A DNA stretch of 64,000 bases, taken from Chionis minor. Its lineage: Eukaryota > Chordata > Aves > Charadriiformes > Chionididae. Both the position numbers and the translations under genes were made by a program. The stretch spans positions 372,001 to 436,000 of the forward strand of contig VZSF01000860.1 in the NCBI GenBank assembly GCA_013398295.1, read 5' to 3'. Shown in pieces: positions 13,189 to 26,400 of the stretch (position 1 is its first letter; each line of letters starts with the position of its first letter). The notes under the pieces are model-generated. The model saw nothing but the letters and a program-made list of their open reading frames with translations. It was not told the DNA's origin and ran no database searches.

Positions 13189-13262
13189 TTTCCTAAGCTA
13201 AATTCTTTTTCCTAAGCTAAATTTTTTTTCCTAAGCTAAATTCTTTTTCCTAAGCTAATTCT
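13181..13262. repeat. Hairpin plus 19-bp tandem array at the CR1 5' junction
   Basis: CCTAAGCTAAATTCTTTTT is repeated from 13,192 in three full units (13,192-13,210, 13,211-13,229, 13,230-13,248) plus a partial fourth ending at about 13,262. Unit two differs by one base. The first CCTAAGC also pairs with GCTTAGG at 13,181-13,187 across a 4-base loop. The array begins where recognisable CR1 sequence ends. Confidence 0.9.
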
Positions 13263-13767
13263 CATTAATCTGATACAAAACAGCTACCTACCCCACTCCC
13301 CTACTGCAGGCAAGGGTTTGGATTCGCATATAAGCTTGGAGGTTGTGTCCTGAAGGCAGGGGAATCCAGGCCTTCCTACAAAATTCCTGCTATTGCAAAG
13401 AACTGTTAGCCGAAGTATTTCAGCTGAGGTGCATGATGGATGGTGTTGCCCGGGATGGCTCTTAGGATAGTTTTGGACAAAATTTGTACCCATGAGGTCA
13501 AACATACTTAAAGCACACAGTTGTGGGTGTGGGGCAGCAATGAGTGATAACCTTTTAGAATGTATGCTGGGATAAGGAATGAAATCTGGAGTGTATTTTT
13601 TTTGTCACAGAAACTTAAGACCTATACATTTGAATGAACTAAAAACTCTTTGAAGTGAATGATGAGTTTCTCATCTGTTAGAGTTGCAACACTGATCAAA
13701 GTCTACTATAAGAACCTAAGTAAGAAGCTACTCTAATGTGAAGTAAAGCAAGAGGGGCAGCAGTGTC
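13263..13767. other. Unique spacer between two CR1 copies
   Basis: No gene or repeat is recognised in these roughly 500 bases. Confidence 0.6.
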
Positions 13768-14160
13768 ATAGGCTAATTTAGGTGGGAAGAGACTGCTGGA
13801 TGTCATCCTGTCCAAAAAAGGCCGAATGAGATCAGGGCCTTGTCCAGTTGGTGTTGGAATGTCTCTGACAGTGGAGGTTCCACAAGCTTCCAGATACCTC
13901 CTCCAGTCTCAAAGCACCCTCAAGGTGACATCCTCCCCTCCCCCATCTAGCTGAAATTTGCCTTGTTGAAACTCGGACCTGTTACTTCCCTTGCTAGAAA
14001 TCTGACCCTTTGAGAAGGTGATGGCTCTGCCTTCTCTTTATGTGTCTGTTAAGTAGTTGAAAGCAATAGTATATGATTTTGCCATTTCTTCTTAGAACTG
14101 GACAAACTCACCACTGAGCCTGTTTGTGTATGTCATGTTCTCCCCACTTCTCCTAAAGGA
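13768..14160 (-). mobile_element. Old, diverged CR1 3' fragment
   Basis: The segment starts with a degraded tail (GTCATAGGCTAATTTAGGTG), then follows the CR1 3' layout seen from the reverse strand. It has a TGTCATCCTGTCC block, then CAGGGCCTTGTCCAGT, then a 'value of the 3' UTR into ORF2 C-terminus' order ending with a GAACTGGACAAACTCACC block near 14,095-14,115. Many substitutions and small indels separate it from young CR1 copies, and no frame stays open. It is clearly older than the copy at 11.3-13.2 kb. I am sure of the family and unsure of the exact ends. Confidence 0.75.
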
Positions 14161-15293
14161 TGCTAATATTAATAAAATGTACTAATGCTAGAATAGAAAT
14201 AGTTATTTTAAAAAAAGTAACTGATCAGAGATGTTTGTTTTGTGGTGTTTTGTATTTGTTTGGTTTGGGGTTTTTTAATGTGGAATGTTTACAGCATGTA
14301 GAGTATGCTGCCAGATACTGTCAAGAAGAGTGAAAAGATAGGATTCCACAAGCAACTTGTGTATAGATAAAAATTTACTCTTGCTTTAGGTGGGATAAAA
14401 ATGTACAAATGTATCTTCATTCTTGAGGCATAAACCAACCTTTGATTCCCTTGGTTAAGAAATAAACTCTCTCTAAATCCCTAATTTGTCAACATACTGT
14501 TTACTTATATGTTGTGCTGAAGTGTCAGAGATGGGCTAGTGAATTAAATAGTTGGAATGCCTGATTTTACTGTGCCCTTGTAAAAAGCATGCAAGAAAGT
14601 AGTCTTCCCTAGCCCCGTTTGCCATGGCTTTTAATACCTGAAATGTGTTATAAGCCTCTCTAACAAAAGGCCTACTTCATTTTCTGCTTTTGAGTGCACG
14701 TCTCTACCTCCCTACACACACCTATTCCCACCCTTGCCCCCATTTCCAGTAGGCACACTTTTATATGGTTTGTATTTTTCCTGTGTTGATTCAGCAAGCA
14801 AAAGTCAGAGTCTCTATGGGGAAAAAAAAAAAATCCATCCAAAATCTTTGCCGCTAAGCCCCCTCAGAGAGCAAACAGAATTGTGGGGGGCTGTAGGACG
14901 GTGGTCACCTACATTACAGCTCTAAAAGATTTTGTCAACTTGGCTTGGCAGCATGTTGCCATGGTGTGCAAAACAGGGGGCTGACCTTCCATTCTCTTTT
15001 AGCTCCCTGGGACTAACTGAGCAGTCCTCCGCTGTGAAGCATGAAACAGTGGCACAGGAAAGCTATATTTGTACAACACCCAGAACATCATATGCACATT
15101 CACATAAAACTTAATTTGCTTTCTTTTCCTTCTCATCAGTTTTCTGGTTTAGTTTACACATGTGCATGGCTTCTCAGAGTATCCTTTAAATGCTTGGCAA
15201 AAAGGACCCTACTAAAGCTCTGGAAGTAACTACTACAAAGTTTTGTAAGATGTATTAGCTTTTTTAAGCTTGGGTGGAAGAGTTCAGGTTAAG

Positions 15294-15379
15294 AAAAAAC
15301 TTTCCTTGTGTTAGTTGTTGTGTTGGCCACCGACTGAAAAAACATTCCTTATGTTAGTTGTTGTGTTGGCCACCGACTG
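15294..15379. repeat. 43-bp tandem duplication
   Basis: Two head-to-tail 43-base units, 15,294-15,336 and 15,337-15,379, begin AAAAAAC and end GGCCACCGACTG. They differ at two bases only. The unit has no recognised origin. Confidence 0.95.
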
Positions 15380-18300
15380 AAGTAAGGGGCTTGGGGTCTC
15401 CAGAACTCCACTGTTTACTCTGGCTCTGGCTCTCTTCAGTTCATCGGAGTTACTTCTAACGGGGTTGGTTTCATTTACCTGACAGGCTTATGTGTTGCTG
15501 TTGGCTTCCCTTCCATGTGTGTGTCTCACTGAAAAACAGTGCTGTCAGGACACACCATAAATTGCGTTCCTTGTAAAGCAGGCCAAAGGTCTGGGGTATC
15601 CTGAAAGCTGATGGAGGTGATGATCACGTGGGGAAGTCACCATGTCCCTCAGAACATGTCTGGATGTGGTGGTAGAAGGAGCAATCTGGGAGGCCAAGTC
15701 AGAGAAAATGAGGGCAGGGAGCAGAGACTGAACTTCAGCTGAATTGCAAGGGCTAGCATGTGCTTGCCTGCTTCCAGTCCCACCTGGCTTCATGCCATGG
15801 AGGACACTGGACTTCGTTGGACAACTGGGGTTCTTCCATTATCTGTGCCCTCTCACTAGTAGCACTACTATGGCTCCCTGGTGAATTACAGAAGCTCCAG
15901 TCTTGGATCCAGCAGAGCTGGTTCATTTACGCTCCTGTTTTGCCTGTGTAAAAGAGAAAAGAGAAGGATTTCATATCTGAATTTCTTCAAATTATTGTGT
16001 GTCCCAAGTCAAACTTCCTCTATTTTTTCTTCTTTCAGTGCTCAGTTTAAGAAGGGACAACCTTGCCCTTGCCTTGCAACCTGAATAATGAGTGTGATTA
16101 TAAAAGTAAACAGATTGTAAATGTCAGAGGTTGCTTTCCTTAAGACTGCAGTAGAAGGAGGCTACCTTGTCCAGCAGGAGAATGGTTGGAGTGGAAGGAC
16201 TGTGCCCTGGGTCAGCCTTTGATTTTCTGGCTGTGAAGGGATATGGCACAATTCAGGTCTGACTCCATCATTATCTTCTTTTCACCTCTGGCTCTAACCC
16301 AAGGGAATCCTAGATGGAGGAAAGGTAAGTTCAGCCTTCCTGCCCTCCAAGTGTTGAGACTCTCTTACCAGGCTAAGGGCATTCATGTGAATAGATTTTT
16401 TCCCCTTGAGACTAGACTGAAATCAGTAGCTCATATAAAACACCAAACAGCAGCGGGGTTGTTTTCTGGGTTTTTTTATTTATTTATTTAGTTGCCAGTG
16501 ATGTGGATCACAGTTTTGAATTAGCAGCAGTGCCTCTTCCCCTTCATCTGGATCGTGCAAAACCTTTATTTGTTTTTAAACCTGTGTGACTCCTTCCAAC
16601 AGAAGAGTATTAAGTAAGATGAGGTGATGTCAGATGAGAGGGAAAGCTGAATCAGGGAGCATGGAGCTAATCCCATAGCCTGGCCAGAGTTACAGGCTGA
16701 TAAAAGGCCACTGCAGAGTATCCTTGTTTGCCACAGATGTGCTCGAACACTCTCCTGTCCCCCCGACCCATGCAGAGAATAGCCTGGCACTGTGCTTGCT
16801 TTCTGGGAGACGGATATTCCCCCTTCCTTGACAATGAGATAGTATTTTGTCATACAGCTATTGGAACTTAGATATGAATAACCTGCCTCCTCTGGCAAGG
16901 AAGTGATATTTATGTGTTTTCATCTCAAATGTATGAGATGTCACTGTCAAAAGGTGTGCAGGAAGTATAGTCTGTGCAAAGACCAGCCTGTTGCTGGATA
17001 CTTCTAGGATCAATGTTACAGCTCTGCACTCCCACAGAGAGAAGGCAGGATGGAAACCACAGAGCAATTAAATCCCTGTAGGTTGAGGGCTTTCCAGTGA
17101 CTGTCTCCAACCTCTTCAGGCTACTTTCAAGAATGATGTTTGAATCGGGCTCGTGTGACCTGAGGAGTCATATGGTATAAAGCAGGGAAAAGGATTTAAT
17201 TACAGAGAATAGATAATCTTTGTTCTAATGCCTTTAATGCTATCACTTTCTCTGCAGCTGCTTTACACATAATAACAGCTTAGCTTTCATTACAGATATA
17301 TATTTTTTTAAAAAGGTAGTATCCTCCTGTCACCACATAAGCAGCACTGGTTTAATTCATTTCAAGTCATCATTTGTCTATGGCTACAGGGTATTACATC
17401 CTCTGTCATTCCATATAACAGTCTTCTAGGAATATATATTTTTCACCCTTATTATTGAGATTACTTCAGTCAGCAAGTGCCTGTGGAACAGAATTGTGAA
17501 TGATACAGGCAGAAAGTTAGCAATAAGCTGTATTTCTTCTGCTAATATGCTATACTGACCCTTAGGAACCAGACTTAATGCATGCTATAATGTGGGGGGC
17601 ATGTGGACCATCTAAAGGAAAAAGTGGGCAATAGTGTTTCCTTCGGAGAGCTGAAATCATTCAATGACTCATTTGTAGGCTGTTTTAATTGTGTTTTAAA
17701 GCAGGGACTGGGTGCTTCAGCATACTGATGATGGACAACAGAACATTTTTCCATCCTGGATACCGGGTTTGTTTCATTTCCACTGATACCAGCTGGCAAC
17801 TGCGTCAGAGCGTCAGCTTTACTTGAAGAGGGTTTGTGACTGAAGGCCGAATCCGTTCTTGAAAATGTGAGTCATGTAGTAGTGTCAGACGGGAATTAGG
17901 ATTTGTGATGGGATCAGAAAGTCCCAGAACAGGCATAGTAATAACATGATTTTGGTGATAAGTGCAAAGTGTCTCCTCTTGGGCCTGGTTGTCTCATTAT
18001 GTTCTCTTTCTTCATGAACTCTTCAGGATTTCTTGTAAATAGTACCTGCTGCTACCAGACTTGGAGATAATCAACAGCTGGAGTATAAACAAGGATTTTT
18101 TTATTAAATAACTTACTTTCAATTCTTAACGTAATGGCATGAACTGTTGCTTCTTTGTAATTCAGAAAGTCTCTTTACTTGTAGCAGGTCTGCTGCTGGG
18201 ACAGCACCACTGAAGGTCTTGGGCAGAAGTCTCCCTGCCACTCCAGTGTTACTTCACAGGCAGCACAGAGCAAGCCCTGAAGGATAACTCACATCACGAG

Positions 18301-19550
18301 TTCTCTCAGGCTGTAAAGGAGAAAAGCGATCCCCAACTAGTGTACCAGGGAAGCGGGAAGTTAATTTTATTTGCAATTCCCTCAGCTAACAATTTGATCT
18401 CAATAGATAAGTGAGTTGAACCACCAGAGCAGATGGGTTGATGCCCTAAATCTCACGACACAAGGCTTGTAATATTTTTCAAGCAACAAAGATCAAGCAA
18501 CAGCTCTTTCCTCCATTTTTGAGTAATTTTTTGCCTCAATAGGGTGTAATGCAATGCTTTAGAAGATGCTTACAGACTTTTGGCACAACACTCATGGGCA
18601 TCTGCAATATTAAGAATAAAAGATGAATTTAGGATAGACCCTTGAACTTAGCTTTTCATCTGTGTCCCAGAAGAAACACAGTACAAACCAGCAGAGCACA
18701 GACATGCAAAGGCCCGCATGCATCTCCTGAATTCTGAACCTAAGTAGATCAATAACAAAAAGATTTAGCCTCTTAGCCTCTGGATATGGATGATCAGTAT
18801 ACTTTTCTACTTTTTTTTTCCTTGAGATCATATCTTAAAAAAAAAAAAAATCTGCCTTTTGACAAGGTGTTCTGCATTCTTCCTGATAACAGCTTCAGGC
18901 AAACCTATCTGTCACACAGAATGAAAGGCATTTGGGGGGAGGGGGATTTTCTTACGTGAAATATGATGCCAAGATGGTGGCAAAATGTCAAGTCCTCTCA
19001 TACTCATTCTATAACAATCTGTTAGTTTGGAACAGGTGTCTTGAGTTTCAGCAGGTTATTCAAGTGAGAAATGGGTAGGTTGGCCAGCCTTTACTGTTGT
19101 TGGAATTTTATTGCTCAAGCAAGTAATTAAATTGTCTGCACACAAACCACCTCACAATAAAAATACATTTATGACAGGATGGTCTTGTTCATCTGGATGA
19201 ACCAGACCCCCAACTGTCTTGCAGACTGTGTGCATATGTAGGTTCAGTGTGAGTAATCATATTGTTTAGAAATTATACTATTATAGTATTTGTATGTGCG
19301 AGAATTATACAATAACACTGAAAAATACTTGATGCCAAATATTTATATTACAGAGCAGTGAGGAGAGTGAGTTTAGAACTGCTTCTGGGAGGAGTCAACA
19401 CATTTTAAAAAAAGGTGCACAGGGCTTAGGAAAACAAATATTCAGAAAAGTGGCAATCCAGATGACAGTGGTTACAACTAAATTGTTTATGTAAACATTA
19501 ACAGTGGGATTCATAGTTGTGGCTTTTTAAACTACTAATATTTGTTCATT

Positions 19551-19584
19551 TTTCTAAATGTTGACAATTTCTAAATGTTGACAA
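19551..19584. repeat. Perfect 17-bp tandem duplication
   Basis: TTTCTAAATGTTGACAA occurs twice in direct contact (19,551-19,567 and 19,568-19,584) with no difference. Confidence 0.95.
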
Positions 19585-20224
19585 AAGCATATCCTCAAGC
19601 AGTTACTTGAACATTAAGCTCTTTACGAAAGCACAATTTGACAGGATCTCAAAAGTAAAAATGGCCTTCCCTTTAGGTATTTCCAGTCACACCCCTCTCT
19701 TAAAATTACATTTTCCTCTGTGAGAAAGATTCAAGGATGACCCCCCGTCATCCTGGAATTTCAGCAATCTTCAATTAACAAAAGTCTAAAACTTTCCAGA
19801 GCAGTTGTCTTGATCATTGAGACATCCTAGCTCTGCACTCTGATAAAAATCTCAGGCTATTCTTTCATTTATTTGTCTCTCCATTTATCTGCCTGCTTCT
19901 GTAGATACAAACAACAGAATGAAAAAAAATATTACATAATGTTGAAAGTTTCCTCACAGGGACAAGTCACCTCTGGGCAAAGTGTAACCATGGAAAATTC
20001 CAGATAGCACAGGATGTTTTGTTTTCCTTTGGAAAATACCAGCATTTTAAAAGGAGTGTGATAAAGGACATGCAGACTCAAGCCACAGCAAGCAGCTATG
20101 GCAAGCTTCCTTTTTGGACACCCGTGAAACGCAGCCGCTGCAACAGCGGGCACCTGAACTGGGCAAACCTGTCCCAGTGCTCGAGAGAGTAAAACCAACG
20201 CCCTTAATTTAATGTGCTGATACT

Positions 20225-20450
20225 TGGGTTTGAAGAGTTTTGTCCCATCTTGGGACAGAGCTGGGGAAGGATTCCTTTCAGGCTCTTCCCAGGGGCAGAG
20301 GCTGGCAGGCAGGTGGCAAGACGTGTCCCCATCGCTTAGCCTCCTGCCATGTCTCTGGACAGTGACCCAGCAACTCCTCCGGTACGTGCTGCCACGGGGC
20401 TGGGCTTGCTGGGGCGCCCGGTCTGTCCCCGCGAGCGAGGCGTAAGCAGG
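20225..20450. other. Local GC-rich patch with dense CpG
   Basis: The stretch is GC-richer than its surroundings. Nine CpG fall between 20,380 and 20,442, including a GGGGCGCCCGG motif. It is much too short for a classical CpG island. A minus-strand frame of 174 codons (19,932-20,456) overlaps it, but it shows no domain, and GC-rich DNA has few stops. It could be a small regulatory element or an unmethylated patch; I cannot assign a gene. Confidence 0.4.
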
Positions 20451-23400
20451 GAGCATGCCATGAAACTTATTTTTCCCTTGTTCCTGTCTCTTCCAGGCGC
20501 CTCTTGTCTAGCAGGAGCATGGGAAAGCAGAAGACCCCCAGCTTTTGTTTAACAGCTTGCTTATAAATGCTATCTGAATATTTTTGTTCCTGGCGTATAC
20601 ATTTTCTGTCTGCAGAAGTACAGCAGACACTACTTCCCTCTGCACTTAGCCTGTGTGGCCTCAAAGTTTTACTTTCTACCAGGAGGGAATGACATGCCTG
20701 TCTTGAAATTTCCCCCTTTTCCCATTCGGGGAAGAGACGGGGAGCAGCCTCCCTCCCTGGGGTGGCAGGAAGGAGGAGGTCCAGGTGAGAGAGCTTTCAC
20801 TGCATGGGAAGGGAGAAGGGACAATGTGCCCTGTCTTCCTGGCTCATCCTGGTCAGCACTGTCATTTTATTCTCGCCTGATAATGAAAGAACAGTATATC
20901 CTAGACTCTTGTCTTTATTTGTGGGTTACTCATGGCACTTGAGAAATATCATCCCCATCTTTGCTCTCAGAGCAAAGGTGGCAACAGGCACTTGGTCTGA
21001 GTTTCCAATGGTGCTGTGGTGGCACAGATATGTCAAAGGAGCCAAACTTTATGCTTGGGCATGTAAATGCAGAGCCAGATTTCTTTGTGTCTCCTGGGAG
21101 CTCAGCACGTTCAATATTTTCTGTATCAAGGGTTGGACTAGATGTTAAGTGCATCTGGTTATTTTACTGAGATGTCAAAAAGCAACGTGATCTTCAGAAG
21201 GGTGTAAAAATAGTGGGGGTGATAGAAAGGAAAATGTAGTCAGTCAGTAGCATATTGTACATTGAGTAGAATTTTGCCTGATGAATTCATTTGGGGCACT
21301 GTGTTACCAAAGAGAGGAACAAACTGGGGGGAGTTCAGTAGGAAGCAGAAGATACGGGGATTGGAAGGAAAGATCTCAGACAAAATATTGGAACAATTCA
21401 GTAATCCAATGTGTCACTACGTATGAAATGATGTTATAACAGGCTATAAATGTTTGAAGTGTGCAAACATCCAGGAATGAAAGAAATGTAATTTGATGCA
21501 CCCAAGCATGATTAAGAGGCACGGGAATATAAAACTGAAATGGAGATATGTTTAAGCCAAAAATCAAGTTGGAGTTTTCAGGTGGCAAGACACCTGAAGT
21601 GTCTTGCAAAGGAACTACTAAAACCCCCCATTGCTTGAGACTTCTGAAAGTAGCTTGAACAAAATACTGGCAAGTGTCCTGTGGAAAACAATCCTGCTCC
21701 TCCAGAGAGTGAATGACTGAACAAGTCTTCCTATACAGAGTGTAGTATGCTTGACCTTAATTAGCCTTTAACATAACAGAAATTTCTACAGATGAGCTCT
21801 TGAAGTGAAAGGTTACTTCATGTGTTAATTCTTTGACTTTCTGGGTTGAGCTGGACTCTGAAAGAAGGGTCTCTTGGGTAAAAAATTATTCTACACCTAT
21901 GTTTTCCACTGACCTGCCATCTGACTGTAGGCACGTAGCCTTTAGCTTTGTGTCATGCCTCTCACAAACTCCAGATACAGTTAGGGAAGGAGCCCTGGTG
22001 AGCACAGGTTTGGGCGGTGAGGGAACCAGAGACATGTGGCATGCACCTCAGCTGTTGGGCAATCAAGCACCAAGGCAGAGGGTTTATTTTGTGGGCTACA
22101 CATAGATGGAGTAACTTCTCCACCATGGCTAAAACAGCCAGTGTGAGAAGCAGTGGCTACATTTATGCTGTGAGAGATGGGCCACATGACCAGAAACTGC
22201 GGCATCCCCCAGGCTGAGAGTAATTGAGAGTCATGAGTCGTCTCAGAAGATGTTTTGGGGTTGTGAAGACTATTGCTAGTGGCTGCTACCTGCAAGAGAC
22301 AGGCTAAAGACTGGATTTGTTTGTCTCTTTTCTTATATTTCCTTTATTAACCTTAAGTCGAGAGCGGTAGAAATCAAACAGTGAAGAGACACATTATGTG
22401 CAGAAGGGATTGCAACTCCTGTTCTTACAGTGCAGCTGGTACGCTGTCAATATTTTCATGAATTGAAGAACCCAGTAGTAGCACTGAGTTGTTTTATCAA
22501 TAAGCTAGGGTTTATTCTACACCATTATCTTCGGGAGTATCAATGCTCAATAAGTAAGGTGCTTGAAATCTACCAGGACTTTATTAAATACTGCATTTAG
22601 TCTAACCTGTCAAATTATTGCCTAGTCTCAAATTTCCCATACTTTGGGACATCAGAGAAGACAGAATACTCTGAAGATTAGTAGATCTTTCCTGCTGTTT
22701 CTGATTCCCAAGTTCTGCAAGAGTTTGTTCTGCAAGCTGCAAGCTTTGGAACAGCAGAAATAATTAAATCTCAGCCCGGCTTCCTAAGATTTAGTGTTGG
22801 TAGTAGGATTTTGCATCATTCTGATGTGCATTTTGTGCTCTAGAGACAACTAGCAGTCAAGTGTTCTTTCTGTTAAATTCACAATCAAGTCACTATCTTG
22901 ACTAATTTGTAGCATGTATAAGCTGTCTAGATTATAGCAGCGATTTAAGAATGTCACAAAATTTCAAGGGAAAAAAATCTACATGCCTTCAAGTATTGAT
23001 TCCCTCTCCTTTCTCTCCTCGTACTTTTACTATATACTAGGTGTTATGAAATAAATTCTTTGTATTCTTTGTAACCCAATAATAGGTGAAATTATCTTTG
23101 TCCTTTTTCTAAAGGTCTTGTTAAAGGATTCATGACTCCTTTGATTAAATTAAACAGCAGGGTAGTTTGAGTCACTCAGCTGTTACTTCACCTGTAGGCA
23201 TAATTACCATTAGTAATACCAAAAAAAGTATGCTGGAAAGTTCCTAGTGCCTGGATTTGTTCTGCCAACCATATGTGTTTATTAATTTCCTAATAAGAAT
23301 TTAAGAACACTGGGAATAATAAAAGAAAATAAGCATTAATGCCCTGTGTCCACGCCATGTTTCTCTTTCTATTATAGTTTTGTCAAGAGCTCAGCTGCAG

Positions 23401-26400
23401 TCCTGTTACTTATGGTTGAGTAACACATACTTAGGTTTGAGGATGGCTCATAAAATTCAAATGCTCACTGGAAATTTCAAGGCCCTTTTGTCATCTTCTT
23501 TTTACTTATGTCCCTCCATTTCTGCAAACAGTCAAATTTCCCTTTCCTTGGGATACTCTGATTAGCCAATTAGTTAATTTAGACTTTTGTGGATCGGTCT
23601 ATTCCTCAAATGTGAATTTGCGAAACTGGCTTTGCTCTTTTTCTCCCCGATGTTTTCACTAAGATATGCCTATATGGATACCAAATTCTTCAGGATGAAG
23701 TACAACATAAAGCAAATATAGGTGTGCAGCGTGAGAAGTTTGTAAGATATTTTAAAGATGACCAATTTTGTACTCAACGTAAACACACCAAATATGTGAA
23801 GCATGTCCCAGGAGTTTTCATATCTTCTACATTCATTGCAAAGAAATATCTCATTAGACTTTTTAGCTGGCTCCTTGGTGAATAAGCACCAAGTCACTCT
23901 CCTGTACTGTTCTTAGCAATAAGCCTCCAAGTCTTGTTCAAGACACTGTACAACATTATAAAAAAGGACCCAGCTTGTCCTCAGTTTTGAAGATGAAGTT
24001 TCATATTTTAGGGCTCTCAGTCTAGCAGTTTACATAAGCACTAACCAAACACCCATGCACCTAAAGTCATCTCTCGATAGATGCAAAAAAAGGCTGCCAT
24101 ATCAGCTCATACATCTTCAGTCTGTCAAGGGTCCTGGCTAATCATTCTTTGAGTCATAGTATAATATTGGGTGCTAATAAATCTTCCAACTCAGATTTAT
24201 CTGGGTTTGCATTAGTCAAAAGTGCTTTAAATAGCATGTTTCTATTTATTACCAATTAATAACCTCACCAGCTCAGATGCAGTGCCAGTCTAACACAGCC
24301 ACTTTTAACAACTCAGACGGACTGCATGACAGACACAGCTTGTAAGCATCAGGTTTTATTCATGTGTGGTGCACCAGTATGAGTTACAGTTTCTTGAGAA
24401 CACCTATAAACATCACTATGTTTTCTGGTTTTTGAAACTGGGGGAAAACTTGCAGAGATTTTATTTGTTTCAGTAATTTCAGTATAATTGCAGCAATGCT
24501 GTCAAAGATAAGTTATTTTCATAGCAGAACCTTCTTTATTCACCAACCCAGAATAAAGTTAAAATATGTGTTTTTCAGCAGCATTACAAAAAAAAATAAT
24601 AATCCCCAAACTTATGCAACCACCACCAAGCAACTTGTGCAGCGCACATGAATGATCTTTGTGGCCAGGAATAGCATTTAAACTCTTTTGATAATCGCTT
24701 TTGTGCTTTAACCAGCAGGTTACGCTCACTACTGCCTACCCAGGAGTGCAAAGCATGCCTGTTTCTCAGAGGCTGCCTCTCGCAGACACTTGCAAACCAC
24801 AGTGAATTGGCCAAGTATGGGGGAAGGGGGTAGGTACAGACGTCACCAGCCATCTGTCAGTCTTTTTCGTGTTATCTGATTATGGACAGGTTTGTCTGCA
24901 ATTTTAAGTAAGGAGTAAGCATTATTAAATAGATGTCTGGCTTAAAAGTATTCTTCGCTATTGCAGATTTAACACTTGATTGACATCCCTGGCGACTGGA
25001 GTCTTCTCCCTCCCCGTGGGAGAAGGGAACCACAGGCAGTCACAGGCAACGTGCATCCTGTCACGCCTCTCCTTGGGTGTCTCAGCCTGGGAAATCATGC
25101 TGGGAGCAAAAAAATGGGTTCAGTCTTTGGGGCCCACTAAGGATTTCTAGTAGCAACTGATGGTTAAGTCGTATATGGTCAAATATTCCCCAGTGAACCT
25201 TTTTTTTTTTTTTTGGCAGGAAGAAAGGATTGGAATAGGCTACAGAGGATGAAATGCATTTAGCACTCCTATTTAACTTCACATTATGAAAAGAGGTGTT
25301 TTTTTGGAGGGAAGCTTGAGACACAGAGAGAGGGCTAGGGTTGGATGTAGGAAAGCCTGTTTCTGTAACACCACAGGAAGAAAAGCATTGATGTTCAATA
25401 GAGAGGAACTAGCCAGCAGAGGAGTGGAACTGGGGATTTGTGAATGACTATGCAAAATGTGGTATATGGTGGGGGGAAATGTCTGCTTTAAGACTTTCCT
25501 CTAGTGGGAGGCCTACTCATAAATTTATTTTCCTGGCCAGTCTATATTCCTTTAATCTTGATTGTAATTAGTTACTTAAAATCTTCCATGTGGGCCACCA
25601 TGCACTGTGGCATCATTACAACTTTCCATGTGGAAAAAAGAGTGCTGGTATAACCTTGGATGCAGCTGGAGAGAGAGGGAGTCCAGAGGCAATTGCTAAG
25701 GGCTATGGAGTTCTATTTTCTGCTCTAGGAGTATAGAAAGAAGCCATATATTTGGGTGGGGGAAAGTTATTGGGAAATGAAGTTACTATATTTTTCCGGA
25801 TAAGGAGCAACAGGTATTTGCAAACAGTTCAGGCTTGCCTAGTCAAAATCAGCTATGCAGAAAGCAGGAGCTTGCATTGAAGTAGTTTCACCTTTGCCTG
25901 CCCTTTTGTCCTGAGCTGCCCTATTTCCATTAAAGTTTCTTCACTCTGCTAATGCCATTTCTGCAGTGCCACTTCCACTTCATGAAACCCTCCTGTTCTT
26001 CTGAAAGTCCCTGCTGTTACATGAAGTAGACCCAGTGATTTGTTTGTTTCTGTAGCAGTAAATGTTGCATTGTACTTACAACGAAATTTCTGTCAAACAC
26101 AATGTAAAGTGTTCACTCACACCAAACAAACTGCATTTGAACTAATGCTATTGCAGTAGGTCAGTTTGAATTAAAAGTGACAGGATACTTAGTGTTACAG
26201 GAAAAAAAAATGCATCCAAATGTCCTGTTAATCCAGCAGCTAGGGAAAGCTTAGTGAAAATCCTCTAAAAGGCCATCATTTAAGCCCAAAGTCAGTTACA
26301 TAGTCTGGATGAAATGAATGGAATAACAAGAAAAAGGCAATAGAGATTTTGAATGTCTGTCCATCTCGGGCTGAGATTTCACTATGCTGTTTTTTGCTGT

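Larger units (their letters stand above)
14161..20224. other. Unique sequence with minor simple repeats
   Basis: No exon or RNA gene is recognised. Small features are a degenerate GTTT/TTTG stretch (about 14,233-14,274), 12 A (14,822-14,833), a TTTA run (16,471-16,490), two G-runs separated by one A (about 18,931-18,943) and an A-run near 18,837-18,850. The pyrimidine tract ending in CAG near 16,022-16,038 looks like an acceptor, but no convincing exon follows. Confidence 0.65.

Noticed and set aside
19932..20456. 174-codon minus-strand gene
   Set aside because: No recognisable domain; it overlaps a GC-rich patch where stops are rarer, and a plus-strand frame is open in the same place.
21130..21150. 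CR1 tail
   Set aside because: GGTTGGACTAGATG resembles the CR1 3' end, but the following bases do not continue the match and no octamer tail follows.
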